Positions 1 to 5,959 of a stretch of 7,330 nt of DNA are shown here, one piece after another. The stretch is from UBA1195 sp045598025 (lineage in GTDB: Bacteria > Bacteroidota > Bacteroidia > Bacteroidales > WCHB1-69): NCBI GenBank assembly GCA_045598025.1, contig JAZLLH010000007.1, positions 1-7,330 on the forward strand, written 5' to 3'. Numbering within the stretch: position 1 is the first letter of the stretch; the number at the start of each line of letters is the position of its first letter. Below the pieces are notes generated by a model. It made no database searches and was not told the origin of the DNA. It saw only the letters and a list, made by a program, of their open reading frames with translations. A program made the position numbers and the translations under genes.

Positions 1-490
1 CGAGATTGCCAGGTTCCTGACCAGGATATCGGAAGGCGGCGTCTCACAGGAAGGCTCCCAGCACATCAGTTCCATGCTGCGCATCATCGACAACCTGGAA
101 AGCGTGGGCGACACCATATACCAGATTGCGGCCACCCGCAAAAACAAGCGCGATGCCGCCGTCCATTTCGACCAGCACCTCAACGACAACCTCGAACACA
201 TGACCGGTCTGGTGCAGCAAACGCTTGACATCATGGACAAAAACCTGAAGGACGAATATACCTCTGTAAACCTGCAGGAGGCATACGCAGCGGAAGAAGC
301 CGTCAACCTTTACCGGAACCAGCTGCGAAGCGAGCATCTGGAAGCCCTCAAGCACAACCGCTATGACTACGCTATCGGCACGGCCTACAGTGGATTGTAT
401 GCTCTGTATGAAAAACTGGCAGACTACGTCATCAACGTATCCGAAGCCATTGACTTGGATAACAGTAAAAAAGTAATTGAAAACCAGTAA
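1..490 (+). CDS. Na+/phosphate cotransporter family protein, C-terminal PhoU-like part (5' truncated)
   Basis: The reading frame is open from base 2 to the TAA at 488-490 and gives 162 residues. The start and, by inference, the membrane-spanning Na/Pi cotransporter domains lie before the window. What remains is all-helical and PhoU-like. It has an early DNLESVGDTIYQIA stretch and, near the end, a matching LYEKLADYVINVSEAI stretch; these are the paired E/D-x-x-x-D type helices of PhoU bundles. In Bacteroidota such a PhoU-like tail is normally fused to an NptA/YjbB-type Na+/phosphate symporter, where it probably controls uptake from the cytoplasmic side. A stand-alone PhoU is a less likely alternative, and the sequence before base 1 would decide. 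The next gene begins 11 bases downstream on the same strand, so cotranscription is likely. No terminator is visible after the stop. Confidence 0.82.
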   Translation, partial: EIARFLTRISEGGVSQEGSQHISSMLRIIDNLESVGDTIYQIAATRKNKRDAAVHFDQHLNDNLEHMTGLVQQTLDIMDKNLKDEYTSVNLQEAYAAEEAVNLYRNQLRSEHLEALKHNRYDYAIGTAYSGLYALYEKLADYVINVSEAIDLDNSKKVIENQ

Positions 491-501
491 ACTGAAAAAA
501 C

Positions 502-1701
502 GTGGAAAGCATCTGCAAAATATATAAGATAGGTTACGGTCCTTCAAGCAGCCACACCATGGGACCGCGAAAAGCTGCGGAATTGTTCAAGGAAAAAAAT
601 CCTCAGGCAGCAGGTTATCGGGTTACGCTGTACGGCAGTCTTGCCGCCACGGGAAAAGGTCACTTCACCGACAAGGCCATCATGGATGCGCTGGCACCCA
701 AAACTGTGGAAATCTTATGGCGAGCAGATATCGTACGGGATTTCCACACCAACGGCATGTTGTTCGAAGCCCTGGATGCGGAACAAAAGGTCATTGACCA
801 ATGGACGATCTACAGCATAGGCGGAGGTGCCCTGGCCGATGAAAACGGACGCAAGGAAGTGATGAAAGAAGTATATCACCGCACCACCATGAACGAGATT
901 CTCGCCCACATTGAAAAAAACGGAATGACGTTCTGGGAATATGTGGTGGAACATGAAGACGAACACCTTTGGGATTATTTGGAAGAAGTCTGGAAACAGA
1001 TGCAGGCTACCATTGAAACCGGTCTGCATACCGACGGAGTCATTCCCGGCGGACTGCACCTGCGCGGCAAAGCCCGTCAGTATTTTGTCCGTGCATCCAG
1101 CTACAAGCCTTCCCTGCAGAGCCGTTGTCTGGTCATTGCCTACGCCCTGGCCACCGCCGAACAGAACGCGTCCGGAGGCAAAGTGGTCACCGCCCCTACC
1201 TGCGGTTCCGCCGGTGTACTGCCTGCCGTACTGTATCACCTGCAGAAAAATCACGGGTTCAGCGACAAATCCATACTGAAAGCCCTGGCCACCGCCGGAC
1301 TTTTCGCCAACATCATCAAATACAATGCTTCCATTTCCGGAGCGGAAGTCGGCTGTCAGGGCGAAATCGGTAGTGCCTGCGTCATGGCGGCCGTCGCGGC
1401 GGCACAACTTTTCGGCAGCAGCCCGCAGCAAATCGAATACGCAGCCGAAATGGCCATGGAGCACAACCTCGGACTGACCTGCGACCCCGTATGCGGACTG
1501 GTGCAGATTCCCTGCATTGAACGCAATGCCATCGCTGCACTCCGCGCACTGGACATCAACCTCTACACCATGATGAGCGACGGCAAGCACATCATCAGTT
1601 TCGATAAAGTGATTGCGACCATGAAGCTCACGGGAAAAGACCTTCCATCCCTGTATAAAGAAACGTCCATGGGCGGACTGGCCCTGAGGGATGACAAATA
1701 A
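502..1701 (+). CDS. sdaA: L-serine ammonia-lyase (L-serine dehydratase), iron-sulfur type, single chain
   Basis: Converts L-serine to pyruvate and ammonia in the cytoplasm using an oxygen-sensitive [4Fe-4S] cluster, not PLP. The start is GTG 502: an in-frame TGA lies at 493-495 and the next Met (residue 20) falls after the GPSSSHT motif at residues 13-19, which is near the N terminus throughout the family. The 399 residues hold an N-terminal beta domain (about 1-125) and a catalytic alpha domain (about 165-399) with TAPTCGSAG at 230-238, VGCQGEIGSAC at 283-293 and TCDPVCGLVQIPCIERNA at 326-343. Cys285, Cys327 and Cys338 are spaced 42 and 11 apart, as I recall for the cluster ligands of the Legionella enzyme (Cys343, Cys385, Cys396). 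The chain is shorter than E. coli SdaA (about 454) and ends ALRDDK, without the terminal cysteine known in that group. It lies 11 bases after the cotransporter gene and 13 before the lipoprotein gene, so it is probably in the same operon. Confidence 0.96.
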   Translation: MESICKIYKIGYGPSSSHTMGPRKAAELFKEKNPQAAGYRVTLYGSLAATGKGHFTDKAIMDALAPKTVEILWRADIVRDFHTNGMLFEALDAEQKVIDQWTIYSIGGGALADENGRKEVMKEVYHRTTMNEILAHIEKNGMTFWEYVVEHEDEHLWDYLEEVWKQMQATIETGLHTDGVIPGGLHLRGKARQYFVRASSYKPSLQSRCLVIAYALATAEQNASGGKVVTAPTCGSAGVLPAVLYHLQKNHGFSDKSILKALATAGLFANIIKYNASISGAEVGCQGEIGSACVMAAVAAAQLFGSSPQQIEYAAEMAMEHNLGLTCDPVCGLVQIPCIERNAIAALRALDINLYTMMSDGKHIISFDKVIATMKLTGKDLPSLYKETSMGGLALRDDK

Positions 1702-1714
1702 AAATACATACGCA

Positions 1715-2401
1715 ATGAAGAAAAAACATCTTGCCATCGGACTGCTGCTATGCTCCCTCCTGTTTTCCTGTCACCACCGCCCAAGCCCTGCCCCCTATGC
1801 CTGGGGATGGCAGACCGGTGATCTGGTATTTGTTTCCATTCCATGGGACTATACACTGAGTGATGACACACTGCAGGACAGCATCCGCATCAGCGACCAT
1901 CCTACGCAGGATCCGTTCAATTTCATCCACGTAGCCGTTGCCGATGTGCAGGATGGCAACATCTACATCATTGATGCCACGCTGAAACGCGGCACAGCCC
2001 GATACCCCCTGGATACCTTTCTCCGCGATTTCAGTCTGAAGGACGGAAGTCTGCCGAATATCGAAGTAATGCGGCTGAAGGACGCCACTGAATCGGAACG
2101 CTTTGTCTCCCGAGCCAGAGCTCTCTGCGGACGTGCCTTTGATATAGATTTTCAGGCCGAGAATCAAGCTCTCTATTGCAGCGAATTAGTGCGCAATGCC
2201 TATGTGAGCAGTCAGGGGGACACACTTTTTGAAGCGGTGAACCTGGATTTTGCCTCTCCGGACGGAAGACTTCCGCTATACTGGAAGCAGATTTTTGAAT
2301 ACATAGGAAGAGAAATTCCTCAAGGAAAATACGGCCTTCTTCCGCAAGCCCTCTACCATTCTCCCAAACTGGAAAAAGTGGACAACCCACACGACCGATA
2401 G
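1715..2401 (+). CDS. YiiX/YebB-like permuted NlpC/P60 cysteine hydrolase, lipoprotein
   Basis: I start this gene at ATG 1715, giving 228 residues. An upstream in-frame ATG at 1691 overlaps the serine ammonia-lyase gene and would put eight polar residues before the export signal. The 1715 start gives a classic lipoprotein signal: MKKKH, a hydrophobic run, then LLFSC with lipidated Cys19. The mature part fits the circularly permuted papain-like (YiiX/YebB) fold: WQTGDLVFV at 32-40, the candidate catalytic His in FIHVAVADV (His72), IIDATLKRG at 85-93, and the candidate nucleophile in LYCSELVRNAY (Cys155). Family members are thought to cleave amide or ester bonds in peptidoglycan or lipids, but the substrate here is unknown. 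Residues after Cys19 are HHRPSP, without the acidic export motif of surface lipoproteins in Bacteroidota, so I infer a periplasm-facing protein. The gene ends 26 bases from the convergent flippase. Confidence 0.85.
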   Translation: MKKKHLAIGLLLCSLLFSCHHRPSPAPYAWGWQTGDLVFVSIPWDYTLSDDTLQDSIRISDHPTQDPFNFIHVAVADVQDGNIYIIDATLKRGTARYPLDTFLRDFSLKDGSLPNIEVMRLKDATESERFVSRARALCGRAFDIDFQAENQALYCSELVRNAYVSSQGDTLFEAVNLDFASPDGRLPLYWKQIFEYIGREIPQGKYGLLPQALYHSPKLEKVDNPHDR

Positions 2402-2427
2402 CTTTTTCTCCGTCATTCCACAGGAAA

Positions 2428-3879
2428 TCACCTCCGGAGCAGCAGGCGGACGTCCTGTATACGGACCAGACGGAAAGCGAAAAGCAGCAACAGGTCAGCG
2501 GCTAAAACGCACAGCAGCCGGAGGCCCCAGGCAAATGGCAAGAGTCGGCTGAGAGCTGTCATACAGACAAACACGAGAGCATAGGAAAGCACTTTGATGG
2601 CAAAGAAAGTCGGAAAGTGCCAGCCGAAAGTTTTTTGGGATATCCGCATTTCGCATCCGATGATAAAACACTGTGTCAGCAGGCTTATCACTGCCGAACC
2701 GACAGCTTGATAATGCGGGATGAGCAGCAGATTGCCCACCACATTGATTCCCATCGCCCCCAATGCGATGAGGTTCAGTTCGCGCAAACTGCCGTTGGCA
2801 GTCAGCAGGGAACCGAATACGTAGGTCAGCGATACGGGGAGTATGCTTAACATCAGCAGGCTGTACACAGCAGCGGATTCCGGAATGTGCTTATTATACA
2901 GCAAATCCATGATTTCATAACTGTAGAAATAGGATGATACGGCCAACAGCAGACCGTAGGCAAAGAGCAGCACAAAGGAAATTTTCAGGATTTGCTTGAA
3001 ATTTTCCCGACGGCTGATCAGATGGGAAAACAAGGGCAGCAAAATAACGGAAAACAGATAGGCAATGATGACGGCCGCATCCAGCAGACGGTAAGCCGAA
3101 GCATAAATACCGACCTGCACGGCTCCGACCGTATCGGGAAGCGTACGCTCCAGCAATACAGCATCCACCCGATTGTGGATATTGGTCATCAAAGCCAGAA
3201 GAGCAAAGGGGAAACTTTTTTTCAGTATATCGCAGAAAAACGGAAAATCCCATACCGGACGTTGCAGACGGCAATGCCTCAGCACAACCGCCAGGGCTAT
3301 CAGTGCCGTAAGAGTATAGGAAAACATCTGTATATAGATAAACCAGGCTATCTGGAAGGGCCGGTCAGTCACATTTCCCCACAGGACGATGCCGCAGCAC
3401 AGAATCATAATCAGCCGGTCCACTACCGAAAGAAAGCTGTCGGTCCTGAACATCTGCATACCCGACACATTGGAGCGCAGATACAGTATAAACAGCGACA
3501 GGAACTGGTTTGCCGCCAAAGGCAGCAACAGCCGGAAATCGCTCAGGCAATAGCCTGCGACTGCCCCTGCTGCTACTACAACAACAGCATATACCCCGCC
3601 CAAGAGCAGACGGAGCGTCAGTATTCGCGAAAAATTCTTCTTCAGGAATCCGGCATCCTGCGCGATGCTGCGGTTGTTGAAGGAAGTTGTCCCCATGTCC
3701 AGCAGCATATTGAAAATAAACGTCAGATTGAAAAGTGTGGCATACAGACCATATACCTGCGTATCCACCAGATTCTGCACTGTACGGTCAATACCGAAAA
3801 TCCAGAATGGCTTGATCAACAGGTTCAGACTGATGAGCAAAAAAAGGTTGCCGACAAAATTCTTTCGCGAATATCCCAT
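2428..3879 (-). CDS. Wzx-like polysaccharide/oligosaccharide flippase (MOP superfamily)
   Basis: A 483-residue, very hydrophobic inner-membrane protein. It has about 12-14 probable transmembrane helices, including segments near 10-30, 45-62, 90-112, 115-135, 150-168, 178-200, 222-240, 262-288, 300-318, 338-360, 368-388, 395-410, 425-447 and 452-470. Length, charge pattern and features such as the N-terminal SRKNFVGNLFLL and VYGLYATLFNLTF fit the polysaccharide-biosynthesis branch of the MOP superfamily, which flips lipid-linked glycans to the periplasm. The glycan cannot be read from sequence. The ATG at 3877-3879 is the first possible start: an in-frame TAG lies four codons upstream at 3889-3891. 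No glycosyltransferase or polymerase gene is nearby, so it looks like an orphan flippase. A strong terminator hairpin sits immediately before its start, which makes its promoter unclear. MATE-type drug export is less likely. Confidence 0.88.
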   Translation of the reverse strand: MGYSRKNFVGNLFLLISLNLLIKPFWIFGIDRTVQNLVDTQVYGLYATLFNLTFIFNMLLDMGTTSFNNRSIAQDAGFLKKNFSRILTLRLLLGGVYAVVVVAAGAVAGYCLSDFRLLLPLAANQFLSLFILYLRSNVSGMQMFRTDSFLSVVDRLIMILCCGIVLWGNVTDRPFQIAWFIYIQMFSYTLTALIALAVVLRHCRLQRPVWDFPFFCDILKKSFPFALLALMTNIHNRVDAVLLERTLPDTVGAVQVGIYASAYRLLDAAVIIAYLFSVILLPLFSHLISRRENFKQILKISFVLLFAYGLLLAVSSYFYSYEIMDLLYNKHIPESAAVYSLLMLSILPVSLTYVFGSLLTANGSLRELNLIALGAMGINVVGNLLLIPHYQAVGSAVISLLTQCFIIGCEMRISQKTFGWHFPTFFAIKVLSYALVFVCMTALSRLLPFAWGLRLLCVLAADLLLLFAFRLVRIQDVRLLLRR

Positions 3880-3890
3880 GCTATAAGCCT

Positions 3891-3918
3891 AAAAAGGGCG
3901 CACTTTCGTGCGCCCTTT
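3891..3918 (-). terminator. Intrinsic terminator after rocD, GNRA-loop hairpin plus T tract
   Basis: On the plus strand, 3893-3903 (AAAGGGCGCAC) is perfectly complementary to 3908-3918 (GTGCGCCCTTT), an 11-bp stem with a 4-base loop. Read on the minus strand the loop is GAAA, a stable GNRA tetraloop, and the right arm runs into five T residues (plus-strand A at 3891-3895). The orientation, 18 bases after the rocD stop, fits termination of the minus-strand rocD transcript. On the plus strand the loop is TTTC and only three T residues follow, so it should work far better for the minus strand. It ends 11 bases before the flippase ATG. Confidence 0.87.
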
Positions 3919-3936
3919 GCGTTATCTGGAAGTAGC

Positions 3937-5169
3937 CTATTCGAAGGAAAGAATGGCTTTCTTGATGATTTCAATGGCTTCGCGAAGTTCTTCTTCGGTA
4001 ATGACCAAAGGAGGAGCGAAACGGATGATGTGCTGATGAGTCGGTTTGGCCAACACACCCATGTCGCGCATCTTCAGGCAGACATCCCAAGCTTCCTTGC
4101 CGTTCTTCGGACGGATGATGACTGCATTCAGCAGACCTTTACCGCGGACTTTCTCAATCATCGGAGAATTGACCTTGCTCATTTCATCGCGGAAAATCTT
4201 ACCGAGCCGTTCGGCTTTTTCCATCAGGTTTTCCTCTTTGATGACTTCCAATGCTGCCATACTTACTTTGGCTGCAATGGGGTTGCCACCGAAGGTGGAA
4301 CCGTGTTCGCCCGGCTTGATGTTCAGCATGATTTCGTCATCAGCCAAAACAGCAGATACCGGCACTACGCCGCCGCCGAGGGCCTTGCCGAGAATCAGGA
4401 TGTCAGGACGTACGCCTTCGTGGTCGCAAGCCAGCATCTTACCCGTACGGGCAATACCGCACTGCACTTCGTCGGCCATGAACAATACATTGTATTTATG
4501 GCAAATGTCATAGCATTTCTTCAGGTATCCGTCATCGGGCACATACACACCGGCTTCGCCCTGAATGGGTTCTACCAGGAAACCGGCCACTTTGGAACCG
4601 TGTTCGGCCAAGACTTTTTCCAATGCATCGGGATCGTTGTACGGAATACGGATGAAACCCGGAGTCATGGGACCGTAGTTGGCGTAAGACTCAGGATCGT
4701 TACTCATGGTAATGATGGTGATGGTACGACCATGGAAGTTGCCTTCGCAGCATACGATCATCACTTCTTCATTCTTTATGCCTTTTTTCACTACACCCCA
4801 ACGGCGGGCCAGTTTCAAAGCCGTTTCGTCGGCTTCAGCGCCGCTGTTCATCGGAAGCACCTTTTCATAACCGAAATATTCGGTCACGTATTTTTCCCAA
4901 GAACCCAGGCAGTTGTTGTAAAAAGCGCGGGAACTCAAGGTCAGTTCCTGAGCCTGATCGCAGAGAGCCTTAATGATTTTCGGGTGGCAATGACCCTGGT
5001 TCACTGCAGAATAAGCCGACAAAAAATCGAAATAACGTTTTCCTTCGCAATCCCAAACAAAGGGACCTTTACCTTTGGCCAAGACAACGGGCAGCGGATG
5101 ATAATTGTGCGCACCGTACTTGTCTTCCATGTCCATAGCCTGTTGGCTGGATGTGACTTTTTCTATCAT
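3937..5169 (-). CDS. rocD: Ornithine--oxo-acid aminotransferase (ornithine aminotransferase)
   Basis: A PLP enzyme that moves the delta-amino group of ornithine to 2-oxoglutarate, giving glutamate-5-semialdehyde and glutamate; it links arginine/ornithine breakdown to proline and glutamate. The 410 residues match the class-III aminotransferase fold along the whole length and closely resemble human OAT from memory. PLP Lys262 lies in LILGKALGGG, Asp233 (ADEVQ) contacts the PLP ring nitrogen, and NFHGRT is at 144-149. Residues equivalent to human Tyr55, Tyr85, Arg180 and Glu235 appear as Tyr23 (HNYHP), Tyr53 (AYSAVNQGH), Arg148 and Glu205 (QGEAG). The tyrosine in HNYHP is the residue that favours ornithine over GABA or acetylornithine, which supports OAT over ArgD or GABA aminotransferase. 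The protein ends AILSFE, like the family. It starts 44 bases after the ompH-like stop, with no clear promoter between, so cotranscription is likely. A strong terminator follows. Confidence 0.96.
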   Translation of the reverse strand: MIEKVTSSQQAMDMEDKYGAHNYHPLPVVLAKGKGPFVWDCEGKRYFDFLSAYSAVNQGHCHPKIIKALCDQAQELTLSSRAFYNNCLGSWEKYVTEYFGYEKVLPMNSGAEADETALKLARRWGVVKKGIKNEEVMIVCCEGNFHGRTITIITMSNDPESYANYGPMTPGFIRIPYNDPDALEKVLAEHGSKVAGFLVEPIQGEAGVYVPDDGYLKKCYDICHKYNVLFMADEVQCGIARTGKMLACDHEGVRPDILILGKALGGGVVPVSAVLADDEIMLNIKPGEHGSTFGGNPIAAKVSMAALEVIKEENLMEKAERLGKIFRDEMSKVNSPMIEKVRGKGLLNAVIIRPKNGKEAWDVCLKMRDMGVLAKPTHQHIIRFAPPLVITEEELREAIEIIKKAILSFE

Positions 5170-5213
5170 AGTATATTGAATTTTAATTGGTTACTACATT
5201 ATATAAAAGGAAA

Positions 5214-5735
5214 TCACTGCTTGATTCCCAATTCTTTTTTCACCAGCCCGATGATATCCTCTCCACCGTCGAAATACAGGAGAGCACCCACGCCGCTGTC
5301 AAACACATACGAATATCCGTTGGCTTTGGCCACCTTGTTGATAGCTTCCTTTGCTCTGTCAATCAGCGGTTTCAGCAATTCTTCCTGCTTTTCCTGCAAT
5401 TCGGCCTGAGCCTGTTCCTGGAAGGATTCGATACGTTTTTTCAGGTCCTGAAGATCCTGCATTTTGGTCTGCTGCATGGCCTGAGACATCGTGGCCTGAT
5501 CGCGCTGAAATTGATCAGCCTTGTTCTGATACTCTGCCACCATTGATTTCAGTTCTTCTTCCAACTGGGCGTTCAGGTTTTCCAACACCTTTTGGGCGCT
5601 ATCCCTACCCGGCATCACCTGCATCAAATCGGACGAATTCAAGTGGGCATACTTTTCTTTGGACTGCGCGGAAAGATTCGCAGTAAATAATAATGCACAA
5701 ATTATCAGTGCGATTGCGTTTAATTTTTTCGTCAT
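5214..5735 (-). CDS. OmpH/Skp family periplasmic chaperone
   Basis: Skp/OmpH proteins are small periplasmic trimers that hold unfolded outer-membrane proteins on their way to the BAM complex. I choose the ATG at 5733-5735 (173 residues): it gives a clean signal peptide (MTKK, a hydrophobic run to about residue 18, then NLSA before Gln24). An in-frame ATG nine codons upstream (5762) adds MHFIKKYVA and lies downstream of, or inside, the predicted promoter, so it is less likely. After the signal come a short strand (YAHLNSSDLMQVMP), a long Gln/Glu/Lys-rich coiled coil at about 45-135, and a closing part (NGYSYVFDSGVGALLYFDGGEDIIGLVKKELG) typical of the family. Skp genes often follow bamA, sometimes in tandem; here the gene is alone and precedes rocD, which suggests an extra paralogue. 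A TAnnTTTG box lies 24 bases upstream. Confidence 0.88.
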   Translation of the reverse strand: MTKKLNAIALIICALLFTANLSAQSKEKYAHLNSSDLMQVMPGRDSAQKVLENLNAQLEEELKSMVAEYQNKADQFQRDQATMSQAMQQTKMQDLQDLKKRIESFQEQAQAELQEKQEELLKPLIDRAKEAINKVAKANGYSYVFDSGVGALLYFDGGEDIIGLVKKELGIKQ

Positions 5736-5759
5736 TGCTACATATTTTTTTATGAAATG

Positions 5760-5767
5760 CAAATATA
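5760..5767 (-). promoter_or_regulatory. Candidate Bacteroidota -7 box for the OmpH-like gene
   Basis: Read on the minus strand this is TATATTTG, an exact match to the Bacteroidota -7 consensus TAnnTTTG. It lies 24 bases before the chosen ATG, which would give a leader of roughly 15-20 bases. I see no TTTG-type -33 element at the usual distance, and the region is AT-rich, so chance occurrence is possible. Confidence 0.4.
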
Positions 5768-5923
5768 AATGAAATATCCGTATGTTCTGCGGATTCTACA
5801 CAATATTTTTTTTCAAAAAGCGGGCCAAAACGAAGAAACCGGCCGTTTTTTGCATCCTATTGCGCATTTTTTCTTTTTTTTGCACTTTCATTGAATCCTT
5901 CGCTTTCATGTTGTTTTTTTTCG

Positions 5924-5931
5924 TAATTTTG
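5924..5931 (+). promoter_or_regulatory. Candidate Bacteroidota -7 box for nfeD-SPFH
   Basis: TAATTTTG matches the TAnnTTTG consensus exactly and lies 28 bases before the nfeD ATG, so the leader would be about 20 bases. The upstream T run and the TTG at 5911-5913 are too close to serve as a normally spaced -33 element, so only the -7 half is supported. It lies downstream of all other features in the divergent region and points toward nfeD. Confidence 0.5.
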
Positions 5932-5959
5932 CAGATTGAAAACACTAAATTCACAAACC

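Larger units (their letters stand above)
5736..5959. other. Divergent intergenic region between the OmpH-like and nfeD genes
   Basis: This 224-base region is visibly richer in A and T than its flanks, with several runs of seven or eight T on the plus strand (for example 5805-5813, 5874-5880 and 5914-5921). It holds two divergent TAnnTTTG promoter boxes, listed separately. Between them are a bulged hairpin with T-rich ends (5815-5851) and a minus-strand ORF at 5909-5796. That ORF encodes 37 residues, starts MKAKDSMKVQKKEKMRNRMQ and continues KTAGFFVLARFLKKNIV. Its lysines come mainly from A runs and no ribosome-binding signal is clear, so I do not call it a gene. No known riboswitch or RNA family is recognisable. 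Confidence 0.6.

Noticed and set aside
1691..1714. Earlier ATG (1691) for the lipoprotein gene.
   Set aside because: It overlaps the end of the serine ammonia-lyase gene and would put eight polar residues before the lipoprotein signal; ATG 1715 gives a standard lipobox signal.
715..1737. A 340-codon minus-strand open frame opposite the serine ammonia-lyase gene.
   Set aside because: The plus-strand frame encodes a full conserved enzyme with all motifs; the antisense product is Gly/Phe/Val-rich with no recognisable domain.
2432..2441. Short palindrome CTCCGGAG near the flippase stop.
   Set aside because: It has no loop and no adjacent T tract, and lies inside the coding end; it is not a terminator.
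2992..5409. A very long plus-strand open frame (805 codons) opposite the flippase, ornithine aminotransferase and part of the OmpH-like gene.
   Set aside because: It spans three well-supported minus-strand genes and their terminator, has a low-complexity composition (rich in Gln and His, and locally in Phe), and resembles no family I know. It is best explained as a shadow of the codon usage on the other strand.
5736..5762. Upstream ATG (5762) for the OmpH-like gene.
   Set aside because: It overlaps the predicted -7 box region and makes a poorer signal peptide than ATG 5735.
5936..5959. TTG start for the NfeD gene, adding eight residues.
   Set aside because: It falls almost on the expected transcription start after the -7 box and adds polar residues; ATG 5960 begins just before the first membrane helix.
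5782..5959. Plus-strand Phe-rich open frame beginning at 5782 and running into the nfeD region.
   Set aside because: The Phe residues come from T runs, the frame continues out of frame through nfeD, and no family is recognisable.
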